From NCBI RefSeq assembly GCF_023093595.1, contig NZ_JALLIK010000102.1:1-64000 (forward strand): DNA of 64,000 nt. Direction: 5' to 3'. The notes beneath the pieces were generated by a model. The model saw nothing but the letters and a program-made list of their open reading frames with translations, was not told the origin of the DNA and did not search any database. The stretch's first letter is position 1. Each line of letters starts with the position of its first letter. Positions 15,192 to 24,256 of this stretch are shown piece by piece. A program made the position numbers and the translations under genes. This DNA comes from Thauera aromatica_A. GTDB taxonomy: Bacteria > Pseudomonadota > Gammaproteobacteria > Burkholderiales > Rhodocyclaceae.

Positions 15192-16418
15192 ATGTCGTTT
15201 TCCGGGTTTCCGATCCGTCGCGCAGCACTTTCCGTGCTCGTTTCGTGCGCCTTCCTGCAGGCGCCCGCTGCGGCACTGGCGTCCGATGCGGTTTTTTCCG
15301 CCTGCCTTGCCGAGTTGCGCGCAAGCGCTGTGGACAAGGGGGTCGGCGCGGCGACCTTCGATGCGCATACGGCCGGCCTCGTCCCCGATATGGAAGTGGT
15401 CGGCTTTCTCGATGCCCAGCCCGAGTTCGTCACCCCGATCTGGGACTACATGGCCGGGCTGGTGGACGCGGAACGCATCGCCGACGGCCGTGCCCTGCTG
15501 TCGCAGTGGGCGCCGGTGCTGGCCCGGGTCGAGGCCGAATACGCGGTCGATGCGGCCACCGTGGTCGCGGTCTGGGGGGTGGAAAGCAATTACGGGCGCA
15601 ACTTCGGCGAGCGGCCGTTGCTGGGCTCGCTGTCCACCCTGTCCTGCTTCGGCCGCCGCCAGGATTTTTTCCGCGGCGAGTTCTTCAACGCGCTGAAGAT
15701 CCTGGAGGAGGGGCATGTCGCGCCCGAGCGCCTGGCCGGGTCGTGGGCGGGCGCCTTCGGCCACACCCAGTTCATGCCGTCGACCTTCCTGCGCCTGGCG
15801 GTCGATTTCGACGGTGACGGCCGCCGCGACCTGATCGACAGCGTGCCCGACGCGCTCGCCTCCACCGCCCATTTCCTCGCCCGTGCCGGCTGGCGCAGCG
15901 GCCAGCCCTGGGGGTTCGAGGTCCGCCTGCCGCCAGGGCTGGACACCGCCGGCAGCGGGCGGCGCAACAAGCGGCCGATGGCGGAGTGGCGTGCGCGCGG
16001 CCTGACCCGGAGCGACGGCTCGGCGCTGCCCGCCAGCGATCTCGCTGCCGGGCTGCTGCTGCCGGCCGGGCGGGAAGGGCCGGCCTTCCTGGTGACGCGC
16101 AACTTCGACGCGCTGTACTCCTACAATGCCGCGGAAAGCTATGCCCTGGCGATCGCCCACCTGTCCGACCGGCTGCGCGGTGGCGCGGCTTTCGCCGCGC
16201 CGTGGCCGACCGACGACCCCGGCTTGTCGCGCGCCGAGCGTCGTGAGCTGCAACTGCTGCTGATCGCCCGCGGCCACGATATCGGTGCGGCCGACGGCAT
16301 GATCGGTGCGCGCACGCGCGAAGCGCTCCGGCGCGTCCAGGCCGAGCTCGGTCTGCCTGTCGATGGCCGCGCCGGCCAGCGCGTGCTGAACGCGCTGCGC
16401 GCAGCGCCCGCACGCTGA
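15192..16418 (+). CDS. mltB: Lytic murein transglycosylase, MltB family, with peptidoglycan-binding domain
   Basis: From the ATG at 15192 (408 residues) the N-terminus MSFSGFPIRRAALSVLVSC leads into a signal peptide ending near ALAS; an upstream ATG at 15150 adds 14 residues without improving it. The SLT_2 domain carries catalytic E131 in VWGVESNYGRNFG, followed by GAFGHTQFMPSTFL and SYNAAESYALAIAHL. The C-terminal 60 residues form a PG_binding_1 repeat (LQLLLIARGHDIGAADGMIGARTREALRRVQ). It cleaves the glycan strand, forming 1,6-anhydro-muramyl ends, in the periplasm. No lipobox was recognised, so it is probably soluble. Confidence 0.87.
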   Translation: MSFSGFPIRRAALSVLVSCAFLQAPAAALASDAVFSACLAELRASAVDKGVGAATFDAHTAGLVPDMEVVGFLDAQPEFVTPIWDYMAGLVDAERIADGRALLSQWAPVLARVEAEYAVDAATVVAVWGVESNYGRNFGERPLLGSLSTLSCFGRRQDFFRGEFFNALKILEEGHVAPERLAGSWAGAFGHTQFMPSTFLRLAVDFDGDGRRDLIDSVPDALASTAHFLARAGWRSGQPWGFEVRLPPGLDTAGSGRRNKRPMAEWRARGLTRSDGSALPASDLAAGLLLPAGREGPAFLVTRNFDALYSYNAAESYALAIAHLSDRLRGGAAFAAPWPTDDPGLSRAERRELQLLLIARGHDIGAADGMIGARTREALRRVQAELGLPVDGRAGQRVLNALRAAPAR

Positions 16419-16515
16419 CGCCCGGGACGGGCACCGAACCCGATCGCGCGCCGTCAGGCGCCTTCACGCCGCCGGCCGGCTCATCGGCGGGCGCGGCGCC
16501 CGCCGCGGCGCGGGT

Positions 16516-17289
16516 TCAGGGCGGCGCGCGCCGGCGCTGCGCGCGCTCGATCCGCCGGGCTTCGTCCTGGGCCTCGGCGAGCACCTGCTGGACGTAGTCC
16601 AGGTGCTCGCTGGCGAGGCGGCGGGCGTCTTCCGCCCGTCCTTCCATGATCGCGGTGTACAGCGCCTGGTGCTGGGCGAGCAAGGTGTCGCGGACCTCGC
16701 TGCCGATTGCGCACATGCCGCCGATGTTGGTCACGACGTTGCGCTCGAGCAGCTCGAACAGGCTGCGGATGGTGTGCAGCAGAACGGCGTTGTGGCTGGC
16801 TTCGGCGATCGCGAGGTGGAAATGGGCGTCGATGCGGCCTTCTTCCGCGCGGCTGATCCGGCCCTTGCGCTGGTAGCACGCCTGCACGCGCTCGAAGGCG
16901 GCGGTGAGCCGCTCCCGGTCCGGTGCGGTGGCGCGCAGCGCCGCATAGTAGGCGCAGGCGCCTTCGAGAGTATGGCGGAATTCGATCAGGTCGCGCTGGG
17001 CCTCGGGGGTCCGTTCGAGCAGTTCCACCATCGGGTCGCGGAACGAGGCCCCGAGCTGGTCGCTGACGAAAGTGCCGCCGCCGTGGCGGCTGACCAGCAA
17101 GCCGCGCGCGGCCAGTTTCTGGATGGCCTCGCGCAGCGACGGCCGGGAAACGCCGAACTCCTCGGCGAGGGTGCGTTCGGCCGGCAGGCGTTCGCCCGGC
17201 TGCAGGCTGCCTTCGACGATCAGGGTCTCGATGCGCGCGACGATGTCGTCGGACAGGCGGCGTTGCTGCAGGGGAGGGGGCTTCATCAT
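16516..17289 (-). CDS. lldR: GntR/FadR-family regulator of the lactate oxidation operon (LldR/LutR-like)
   Basis: The protein has 257 residues from tandem ATGs at 17289 and 17286. The winged helix lies near residues 10-75 (RIETLIVEGSLQPGERLPAERTLAEEFGVSRPSLREAIQKL). The FCD effector domain follows, with the metal-binding D/H set visible around EFRHTLEGACAYYAA, HFHLAIAEASHN and LAQHQALYTAI. FadR-subfamily proteins of this type next to lutABC/lldEFG are lactate-responsive repressors. It is transcribed away from the lldEFG operon, and a palindrome TGGTAATACCA fitting the family's operator lies in the shared region. An alternative 2-hydroxy acid effector such as glycolate is possible. Confidence 0.85.
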   Translation of the reverse strand: MMKPPPLQQRRLSDDIVARIETLIVEGSLQPGERLPAERTLAEEFGVSRPSLREAIQKLAARGLLVSRHGGGTFVSDQLGASFRDPMVELLERTPEAQRDLIEFRHTLEGACAYYAALRATAPDRERLTAAFERVQACYQRKGRISRAEEGRIDAHFHLAIAEASHNAVLLHTIRSLFELLERNVVTNIGGMCAIGSEVRDTLLAQHQALYTAIMEGRAEDARRLASEHLDYVQQVLAEAQDEARRIERAQRRRAPP

Positions 17290-17430
17290 GATGACGGATT
17301 CCGGTTCGGGAAAACCGCTCTTCGTGGGCGGCGGGATGGGGCGGCGGGATGGGGCGACGGCGTGCTCCTTCCGTGGAAGTCCCGGGCGTTTCGAAGGAGA
17401 CGCCGATTGGGACGCGGATTGACCCCCCGA

Positions 17431-17459
17431 TTGACACACCGCCAAACCCTTATTAGTCT
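17431..17459 (+). promoter_or_regulatory. Sigma-70 promoter of the lldEFG operon
   Basis: TTGACA (17431-17436), a 17-base spacer and TAGTCT (17454-17459) form a good promoter pointing to lldE. It lies in the 435-base region between the divergent regulator and lldE. The leader from about 17466 to 17724 otherwise contains only the operator described next. Confidence 0.6.
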
Positions 17460-17478
17460 AACTCGAGTTTTGGTTAAG

Positions 17479-17489
17479 TGGTAATACCA
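17479..17489. promoter_or_regulatory. FadR-family operator (TGGTNNNACCA) of the lactate operon
   Basis: TGGTAATACCA is a perfect palindrome matching the TGGTNNNACCA core recognised by GntR/FadR-subfamily repressors such as PdhR and LldR. It lies about 20 bases after the predicted -10 box, so bound repressor would block initiation or escape. Confidence 0.7.
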
Positions 17490-17724
17490 ATGTTGGCGGT
17501 TCTGGCGAGATGACCCGGCAAGGGCGGTTCGATTCGCCGGTTCCGTTTTCCGGTCCGCTCGGTCGGCATGGCTGGCGCCCGGATGCCGATGGCCGGGAGC
17601 GCGGTGCCGGTCGCAATCCATGCGCCGGCGGTCGGTGGATGGCGTGTTCGATATCAGTGTTATCAGCAGTCGCGGCCGGGCTACGGCTGCTGCAGAATGA
17701 ACAAAACCTTCGGAGAAGATGCGC

Positions 17725-18561
17725 ATGAGCCACTCCCCCTTCGCCGCACCCAACGCCACCCGCGTGGCGCCGCCGCCGGCGCCGCCGCGCAGCTACCCGG
17801 CGAAACCGTCCGATGCGTACCTGTTCGGCACCTGCGTGCTCGACCTGTTCTTTCCGGATGCGGGCATGGACGCGATCCGCTTGCTCGAGCGCGAGGGCAT
17901 CAAGGTCCATTTTCCGCAGGCCCAGAGCTGCTGCGGCCAGCCCGCCTACACTTCGGGCTACACCGAGGAGGCGCGTGCCGTGGCGCGCGCGCAGCTCGCC
18001 CTGTTCGGCGGCGACTGGCCGGTGGTGGTGCCTTCGGGCTCGTGCGCCGGGATGTTCCGCCACCATTACTTCGAGTTGTTCAAGGAGGAGCCGGAAACTC
18101 TGCCGCAGGTCGCCGCGCTGGCCGAGCGCACCTACGAGCTGGCCGAGTTCCTGCTGCACGTGTGCCGGGTCCAGTTGCGCGACAGCGGTGCGCCGGTGAA
18201 GGTGGCGTTGCATACCTCCTGTTCGGCGCGGCGCGAGATGAACACTCACGAGCACGGCCGCGCACTGCTCGCCCAGTTGGCCGGGGTGGAGCGGGTCGAG
18301 CACGACCATGAGAGCGAATGCTGCGGCTTCGGCGGCGCGTTCAGCGTGCGCATGCCCGATATTTCCGGGGCGATGGTGCGCGACAAGACCGCTGCGCTGA
18401 ACGCTTCGGGCGCTGCCGAAGTGGTGAGCGCCGATTGCGGCTGCCTGCTCAACATCAACGGCGCGTTCGAGAAGCAGGGCGATGCCCTGCGCGGCGAACA
18501 CCTGGCCAGCTTCCTGCTGCGTCGCACGGCGGGCAAGGCCGGGCAGGGGGCGGGGAAATGA
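17725..18561 (+). CDS. lldE: Lactate utilisation protein A / LldE, CCG-domain iron-sulfur oxidoreductase subunit
   Basis: The protein has 278 residues. The ATG at 17725 stands nine bases from the GGAG, whereas the in-frame ATG at 17719 stands only three, so the second is preferred. Two cysteine-rich CCG domains are visible: LFGTCVLDLFFP and SCCGQPAYTSG in the first, HTSCSARREM and ECCGFGGAFSV in the second, as in heterodisulfide-reductase-like subunits. With LldF and LldG it forms the flavin-independent L-lactate dehydrogenase complex of the lutABC type. The stop overlaps lldF by ATGA. Confidence 0.9.
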   Translation: MSHSPFAAPNATRVAPPPAPPRSYPAKPSDAYLFGTCVLDLFFPDAGMDAIRLLEREGIKVHFPQAQSCCGQPAYTSGYTEEARAVARAQLALFGGDWPVVVPSGSCAGMFRHHYFELFKEEPETLPQVAALAERTYELAEFLLHVCRVQLRDSGAPVKVALHTSCSARREMNTHEHGRALLAQLAGVERVEHDHESECCGFGGAFSVRMPDISGAMVRDKTAALNASGAAEVVSADCGCLLNINGAFEKQGDALRGEHLASFLLRRTAGKAGQGAGK

Positions 18562-19994
18562 GCGCCGCCGGACAACCGGGGGCCCCGATCGCCTTCAAGC
18601 GTAACGCCCGCGAAGCGCTGGGCGATGCCCAGCTGCGGCGCAACTTCCGCGGTGCGATGGACTCGCTGATGGCCAAGCGCCTGGTGCAGTTTCCCGATGG
18701 CGACGAGCTCGAACGCCTGCGCGCCTTCGGCAACCGGGTGCGGGCGCGGGCGCTGTCGAAGCTGCCCGAACTGCTCGAACGCCTCGAGGCCAACCTGACG
18801 CGCAACGGGGTCAAGGTGCACTGGGCGGAAACGGTCGACGAGGCTAATGCCATCGTCCAGCGCATCGCTGAGACCCATGCGGCGAAGAAGGTGATCAAGG
18901 GCAAGTCGATGGTCAGCGAGGAAATGGAGATGAACCATTTTCTCGCCGCACGCGGTGTCGACTGCCTGGAGTCGGACATGGGCGAGTTCATCGTCCAACT
19001 GCGCGAGGAGAAGCCCTCGCACATCATCATGCCGGCGATCCACCTCAATGCCGGGCAGGTCGCCAAGCTGTTCCACGACAAGCTCGACGTGGAGTACACC
19101 GAAGATGTCGACCGCCTGATCCGGATCGGGCGCGAGACCTTGCGGCGCAAGTTCTTCGAGGCCGACATCGGCGTTTCCGGGGTGAACTTCGCCATCGCCG
19201 AAACCGGCTCCCTGCTGCTGGTGGAAAACGAGGGCAACGGCCGGATGTCGACGACGGTGCCGCCGGTGCATATCGCGGTGACCGGGATCGAGAAAGTGGT
19301 CGAGAACCTGCGCGACGTGGTGCCGCTGCTGTCGCTGCTGACGCGCTCGGCGACCGGCCAGGCGATCACCACCTATGTGAACGTGATCTCCGGCCCGCGC
19401 AAGGCCGAGGAACTCGACGGCCCCCGCGAAGTGCACCTGGTACTGCTCGACAACGGCCGCAGCCAGGCCTTCGCCGACAGCGAGCTGCGCCAGACGCTGA
19501 ACTGCATCCGCTGCGGCGCCTGCATGAACCACTGCCCGGTCTATACCCGCATCGGCGGCCACGCCTACGGCACGGTGTATCCGGGACCGATCGGCAAGAT
19601 CGTCACCCCCCACATGCTCGGCCTGGAGGTTACCCGCGATCTGCCCACGGCTTCGTCGATGTGCGGCGCCTGCGGTGAAGTCTGTCCGGTGAAGATCCCG
19701 ATTCCCGCCTTGCTCCGCCGCCTGCGCGAGGAGGCAGTACGGCCGCCGCAGGCCGAGCCGCACTTCATGCGCGGTCAGGGGGCGAAGTATTCGGCCAAGG
19801 AATCCATGGTGTGGAAAGCCTGGCGCAAGATGAACACTTCGCCCGTGCTGTACAAGGCGTTCACCTACGCCGGAACCCGTTTCCGTGGCCTGATGCCGGC
19901 CAGGATCGGGCCCTGGACCGAGCACCGCAGCGCGCCCCGGCTCGCTCCGCGCACGCTGCACGAACTCGCCCACGACCATCTCGGTGACGAATGA
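18558..19994 (+). CDS. lldF: Lactate utilisation protein B / LldF, iron-sulfur cluster protein
   Basis: The start at 18558 overlaps the lldE stop, giving 478 residues. The N-terminal LUD (DUF162-like) domain shows VIKGKSMVSEEMEMN, GVSGVNFAIAETGSL and VENEGNGRMST. Two 4Fe-4S motifs follow, CIRCGACMNHCP and CGACGEVCP, and then the C-terminal domain. It is the central electron-transfer subunit of the LutABC complex that converts L-lactate to pyruvate. Seven bases separate it from lldG. All cysteines of both clusters are present. Confidence 0.92.
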   Translation: MSAAGQPGAPIAFKRNAREALGDAQLRRNFRGAMDSLMAKRLVQFPDGDELERLRAFGNRVRARALSKLPELLERLEANLTRNGVKVHWAETVDEANAIVQRIAETHAAKKVIKGKSMVSEEMEMNHFLAARGVDCLESDMGEFIVQLREEKPSHIIMPAIHLNAGQVAKLFHDKLDVEYTEDVDRLIRIGRETLRRKFFEADIGVSGVNFAIAETGSLLLVENEGNGRMSTTVPPVHIAVTGIEKVVENLRDVVPLLSLLTRSATGQAITTYVNVISGPRKAEELDGPREVHLVLLDNGRSQAFADSELRQTLNCIRCGACMNHCPVYTRIGGHAYGTVYPGPIGKIVTPHMLGLEVTRDLPTASSMCGACGEVCPVKIPIPALLRRLREEAVRPPQAEPHFMRGQGAKYSAKESMVWKAWRKMNTSPVLYKAFTYAGTRFRGLMPARIGPWTEHRSAPRLAPRTLHELAHDHLGDE

Positions 19995-20001
19995 GGACTG
20001 A

Positions 20002-20673
20002 ATGAACGCCAGGGACAGGATTCTTGCCAGGCTGCGCACCAGCCTGAAAGGTACGACAGCGCTTGCCGACGACTATGACGAAGCGCTGGTGACCGAGCCG
20101 TGGCGCTACGCGCCAGAACGGCGGATCGCCCGCCTGCGCGAAATGCTCGAGGCCGTGCACGGCGAGACCGTGCTCACCACCGCCGCGCAGTGGCCGGAGC
20201 GGGTGCTCGAAGCGCTCGCCGCGCGCGCCATCGAAGAGCTGCTGGTGGCGCCGGAAAGCGCGCACGGGCGGCAGCTCGCCGCCCATCTCGCCGAGGCCGG
20301 CGGCGCGCTGCGCCTGAAGGCTTATGACCGTCCGGTCGAGGCCTGGAAGGACGCGCTGTTCTTCCACACCCCGGCCAGCCTCACCGGCACCCTCGGGGCC
20401 ATCGCCGCCACCGGCAGCCTGGTGCTGTGGCCGACGCCGCAGGAGCCCCGGCTGATGAGTCTGGTGCCGCCCTTGCATATCGCGCTGCTGAAGGCGAGCG
20501 AAGTCCATGACAACCTGTACGAAGCGATGCGTGCACAGGGCTGGACGGAGGGGCTGCCGACCAATGCGCTGCTGGTTTCGGGCCCGTCGAAGACGGCCGA
20601 CATCCAGCAGACCCTGGCCTATGGCGCGCACGGGCCGAAGGAGCTGCTCGTGCTGATCCTCGAGGACGCCTGA
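20002..20673 (+). CDS. lldG: Lactate utilisation protein C / LldG
   Basis: The protein has 223 residues with the LUD domain fold: ERVLEALAARAIEELLVAPES, then GTLGAIAATGSLVLWPTPQEPRLMSLVPPLHIAL and LVSGPSKTADIQQTLAYGAHGPKELLVLI, which is diagnostic of LutC/LldG. It is the third subunit of the lactate-oxidising complex and completes the lldEFG operon. The operon has no lactate permease gene attached; after lldG come 92 bases and then a convergent gene. Confidence 0.9.
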   Translation: MNARDRILARLRTSLKGTTALADDYDEALVTEPWRYAPERRIARLREMLEAVHGETVLTTAAQWPERVLEALAARAIEELLVAPESAHGRQLAAHLAEAGGALRLKAYDRPVEAWKDALFFHTPASLTGTLGAIAATGSLVLWPTPQEPRLMSLVPPLHIALLKASEVHDNLYEAMRAQGWTEGLPTNALLVSGPSKTADIQQTLAYGAHGPKELLVLILEDA

Positions 20674-20765
20674 GGCGGAGAGGGCGTTTGCGCCCGTTCA
20701 GCCGGCGGGGCGCGGCGCCTGGCGCAACCGCAGTGGTCGTGCCCGATGCGGGGGCGGCGACGCGC

Positions 20766-23498
20766 TCATTCGGCTCCGGCCGGAGGCACGGGTGATGCGC
20801 TCCCGGCCGGCTGCAGGTCGAGTTCGGCGCGCACGATGCCGGACTCGCCCGAGGGCACGAAGCGGAATTCGAGGAACTGCAGCAGCTTCAACATCGGCTC
20901 GTTTTCCGACATCACGTCGCCGACGAAGCGGCGGATGCCGCGCTGGCGGGCGTAGTTCATCAGCTTGTTCATCAGCAGTGTGGCGAGGCGCTGGCGCTTG
21001 ATGTCGGAGCGGATGACGAGGGCGAACTCGGCGGTGTCGTTGTCCGGGTCGGCGACCGCGCGCGCCACGCCGAGCGTTTCCGGCTTGCCGTCGGCATCGA
21101 TCGCGCTGGCGATGAAGGCCATTTCGCGGTCGTAGTCGATCTGGGTGAGACGTGCCATTTCGCGGCGCGGGAACTTCGGGATGTAGTGGAAGAAGCGGTA
21201 GGTGAAGTCCTGCCGCGTCAGCCGTGACAGGAAGTCGTAGTGGGTCGGTTCATCCTCGGGGCGGATCGGGCGCAGCAGGATTTCGCGTCCATCGCGCAGC
21301 ACCGCCTTTTCTTCCAGGGCCTTCGGATAGGGCTGGATGGCGAGGCGGTATTCCTGGCGCGGCTCGGCCGACAGGCGGATGTGGGCGTCGATCGCCTGCA
21401 CGCCTTTTTCATCGGCGAACAAGGGGTTGATGTCCAGTTCGGCGATTTCCGGCAGGTCGACGACGATCTGCGACACCTTGGTCAGAGTCAGCGCGATCGC
21501 GTCGCGGTCGGCCGCCGGCAGGTGCGGGCGCGCATCGAGCAGGGCGGCGGCCTTGGTGCGGTCGATGAGGTCGTGGGCGAGCGGCAGGTTCAGCGGCGGT
21601 AGGCCGACGCCGAGGCCGCGGTAGATCTCGAGGGCGCGGCCGCCTTCGCCGAACAGGATCAGCGGACCGAACAAGGCGTCGGTGGTGACGCCGATCAGCA
21701 ACTGCCGGGCATGGCCGCGCAGCACCATGCGCTGCACGGTGAAGCCGCCGATGGTGGCGTCGGGGTGGGTGCTGCCGACGCGCGCGAGCATGCCGTGGGC
21801 GGCGGCCTCGACCGCCTCGGCGGTTTCCAGGTTCAGGGCGATGCCGCCGACGTCCCATTTGCGGCGGATGTCGCGCGACATCACGGTGAGCGCGACCGGC
21901 AGGCCGATGCGCTCGGCAATCCGCCCGGCCTCTTCCGGAGTCGCGGCGAGATGGGTCTGCACCACCGGGATGCCGTAGGCTTCGAGGATGGCCTTGGAGT
22001 CGGCCTCGCTCAGGCTGGTGCAGCCGGCATCGAGCGCGGCCCGGATCACGCCGCGGGCGCGGGCGACGTCGGGCCTGAACTCGACCGGCTCGGACGGCGG
22101 TACCTGGGTCAGCACTTCCGAGGCGATGCGGTGGTTGAACATGTGGAGAAAGGCGCTCGCCGCATGTTCGGGCGTGTCGAAAGTGGCGATCCCGGCATCG
22201 ACGAACAAGCGGCGCTCCTCGGCGACGCTTTCGTCGCCGACCCAGCAGGTCATGACGTTGCCGCCGATCTCGCGCACGGTCTTGATCACGCTGTGCGCCA
22301 CGTCCATGCTCTTGCTCAGCGCGTTGGGCGTGTGCATCAGCAGCACGGCGTCGCCGTCCTGCTCTTCCTGCAGCACCTTGAGCACTTCCTCGTAGCGCGA
22401 GGGTGCGGAGTCGACCTTGATCTCGATCGGATTCTGCCCGTCCCAGTCCGGCGACAGGATCCGGCGCAGGCGGGTCACGGTCTGTTCCTTCAGGGGCGGC
22501 ATCATGTAGCCGCTCAGATAGAGGCTGTCCTCGACCATCACCCCGGCGCCGCCGCCGTTGCTCACCGCCACTAGGCGATTGCCGCGCAGGGGGCGGGAGC
22601 GGAGCACGGTCTCGACCGCGCCGAACATTTCGTCGAGGTGATCGACGCGCAGGATGCCGGCCCGTCGCAACACGGCGTCATGGACGTCGTCGCTGCTGAC
22701 GAGGTTGGGGACGTCGAGGAACAGGGGGTCGGAGACGCCGAGCAGGCGGTTGTTGGGCGAGCGTCCGGCCTTGATCGCGACCACCGGCTTGTTGCGCGCG
22801 GCGGCGCGGGCCGCGGCCATGAAGCTGCGGCGCTCGTGGATCGATTCGATGTAGAGCAGGATCGCGCGGGTATCGGAGTCGCTGCCGAGAAAATCGAGCA
22901 CTTCGCCGAAACCGATGTCGAGGCCGTCGCCCAGCGACACGAAATAGGACAGGCCGACTTTCTTGCGCAAGGCCCAGTCGAGCACCATGGTACCGACCGC
23001 GTCGCGCTGCGACACGAAGGCGAGCTTGCCGGGCTGGACCTGGATCTGGGAGAAGGTCGCATTCAGCCCCAGCCCGGGCACCAGGATGCCGAGCGTGCTG
23101 CCGCCGAGCAGACGGATGCCGTGACGCCGGGTGGCTTCGAGGATCGCCGCCGAGACCGGGCGGCCGTCGGCGCCGATCGTCGTCGCCAGCTGGTTGGCCA
23201 TGACGATGACCGCGCGCGTGCCGCGCCGGCCGAGCTGCTCGATCAGCTCCGGGATGACCTTGGGCGGGGTGCAGATGATCGCGAGGTCGGGCGTCTGCGG
23301 CAGGGCGGCGACGTTGGGGTAGGTGAGGACGCCGGCTACCGATTCGTACTTCGGATTGACCGGCATGATCGGGCCGGCGAAGGTGCCCGCCAGCAGGTTG
23401 CGCATCAGCACGTTGCCCATGCGCCGGTGGCGCACGGTGGCACCGATCACGGCGATGGAGCGCGGATTGAACAGGCTTTGGAGGTGTCGGAAACTCAT
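20766..23498 (-). CDS. Pat-type protein lysine acetyltransferase: inactive NDP-forming acyl-CoA synthetase fused to GNAT
   Basis: The protein has 910 residues from ATG 23498; longer upstream frames lack homology. Order: CoA-binding Rossmann domain (residues 1-130, FNPRSIAVIGAT), succinyl-CoA-ligase-like domain, ATP-grasp domain (about 480-700, SEADSKAILEAYGIPVV), and C-terminal GNAT domain (about 735-890, LRPIRPEDEPTHYDFL, KRQRLATLLMNKLMNYARQRGI). Where active ADP-forming synthetases carry the phospho-His loop (SHTG after KAGRS), this protein reads KAGRSPNNRLLGVSDP, so the ligase half is probably catalytically dead, as in enterobacterial PatZ. It likely acylates lysines of AMP-forming acyl-CoA synthetases. 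It is last in a run of CoA-catabolism genes that includes such a ligase, a plausible target. Confidence 0.8.
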   Translation of the reverse strand: MSFRHLQSLFNPRSIAVIGATVRHRRMGNVLMRNLLAGTFAGPIMPVNPKYESVAGVLTYPNVAALPQTPDLAIICTPPKVIPELIEQLGRRGTRAVIVMANQLATTIGADGRPVSAAILEATRRHGIRLLGGSTLGILVPGLGLNATFSQIQVQPGKLAFVSQRDAVGTMVLDWALRKKVGLSYFVSLGDGLDIGFGEVLDFLGSDSDTRAILLYIESIHERRSFMAAARAAARNKPVVAIKAGRSPNNRLLGVSDPLFLDVPNLVSSDDVHDAVLRRAGILRVDHLDEMFGAVETVLRSRPLRGNRLVAVSNGGGAGVMVEDSLYLSGYMMPPLKEQTVTRLRRILSPDWDGQNPIEIKVDSAPSRYEEVLKVLQEEQDGDAVLLMHTPNALSKSMDVAHSVIKTVREIGGNVMTCWVGDESVAEERRLFVDAGIATFDTPEHAASAFLHMFNHRIASEVLTQVPPSEPVEFRPDVARARGVIRAALDAGCTSLSEADSKAILEAYGIPVVQTHLAATPEEAGRIAERIGLPVALTVMSRDIRRKWDVGGIALNLETAEAVEAAAHGMLARVGSTHPDATIGGFTVQRMVLRGHARQLLIGVTTDALFGPLILFGEGGRALEIYRGLGVGLPPLNLPLAHDLIDRTKAAALLDARPHLPAADRDAIALTLTKVSQIVVDLPEIAELDINPLFADEKGVQAIDAHIRLSAEPRQEYRLAIQPYPKALEEKAVLRDGREILLRPIRPEDEPTHYDFLSRLTRQDFTYRFFHYIPKFPRREMARLTQIDYDREMAFIASAIDADGKPETLGVARAVADPDNDTAEFALVIRSDIKRQRLATLLMNKLMNYARQRGIRRFVGDVMSENEPMLKLLQFLEFRFVPSGESGIVRAELDLQPAGSASPVPPAGAE

Positions 23499-23613
23499 GA
23501 CCCGCGACCGAGGATTCAGATGAAATACCAGTGTAATGCACTCGGCGGCATCTGTGAGCGGTTTGCCGGTGGGCTGCCCGGCGACACACCTGGTGAACGG
23601 TTCGCGGATTTTC

Positions 23614-23644
23614 GGGGCGGGGTGGGGCCGGGCGGCCCCGCCCC
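23614..23644 (-). terminator. Terminator-like hairpin after the thioesterase gene
   Basis: GGGGCGGGG (23614-23622) pairs perfectly with CCCCGCCCC (23636-23644), four bases beyond the thioesterase stop. No T-run follows on the minus strand, so it may only reduce read-through into the acyltransferase gene. Confidence 0.4.
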
Positions 23645-23647
23645 GTT

Positions 23648-24103
23648 TCAGGCCTGCTGTGCTTCGAGCAGATCGACGCCGTCGGCGGCGAGGAAGCGGC
23701 GCAACCGTTCGCGCAGCGCCGGCGGGATGGTGATGCCGTGCAGGCCGTCGAGTCCGGCGACCACGCGCACCAGGATGGCGCGCATGCGCACCTGTTCGCC
23801 GACCCGGCCTTCGACCATGAGCGTGAACGACTTGTTGCCGAGGCGGGTGACGAGCAGGCTCAGGCACAGGATGTCGCCGATCTTGCTCGGAGCGATGAAG
23901 TCGACCTCGATGCGTGCGGCGGGGACGCCGATGCGCTCGTTCATGTGAAGGTCGGCAAAGCTCGTGCCCATGCCTTCGATGAACCAGTCCTCGATCAGCT
24001 CGTCGATGATGACCAGGTATTCGGGGTAAAAGACGATGCCGGCGGGGTCGCAGTGATGGAAGCGGATCAGGTGATTTTTTTCGAACGCGGTGTTGGGGTG
24101 CAT
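23648..24103 (-). CDS. Acyl-CoA thioesterase of the 4-hydroxybenzoyl-CoA thioesterase (4HBT) hotdog family
   Basis: The protein has 151 residues from ATG 24103. Near residue 17 it reads HHCDPAGIVFYPEYL. The D of CDPAGIV is the catalytic aspartate of the Pseudomonas-type 4-hydroxybenzoyl-CoA thioesterase family, which shares the DPAGIV-Y-P pattern. A single hotdog domain fills the protein, normally a tetramer in the cytoplasm. It lies downstream of the acyl-CoA ligase and beta-oxidation genes. It could release a dead-end acyl-CoA or hydrolyse a pathway intermediate to free CoA. The true substrate is not readable; an aromatic or alicyclic acyl-CoA is suggested by the neighbours. Confidence 0.8.
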   Translation of the reverse strand: MHPNTAFEKNHLIRFHHCDPAGIVFYPEYLVIIDELIEDWFIEGMGTSFADLHMNERIGVPAARIEVDFIAPSKIGDILCLSLLVTRLGNKSFTLMVEGRVGEQVRMRAILVRVVAGLDGLHGITIPPALRERLRRFLAADGVDLLEAQQA

Positions 24104-24167
24104 TGGAAGAGTCTTGTTGTGGTTGGAGAGAATCCGCCGCGGCGGGGCCGTGCGGGATGAGAGGGAG

Positions 24168-24200
24168 AAAAGGGGCGGCCCCGGGGTACGGGGCCACCCC
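24168..24200 (-). terminator. Rho-independent terminator of the DctP-type binding-protein gene
   Basis: Read on the minus strand, GGGG-t-GGCCCCG, a 5-base loop, CGGGGCC-g-CCCC and then TTTTCTC form a long GC stem with a T-tract. It lies 57 bases after the TRAP binding-protein stop at 24257, so this gene can be terminated separately from the thioesterase downstream. Confidence 0.7.
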
Positions 24201-24256
24201 GCCGGCATCGCCGAGCGGGCTCATGCCGGCAATGCCGGGGCCGCTGTGCGCAGCGC

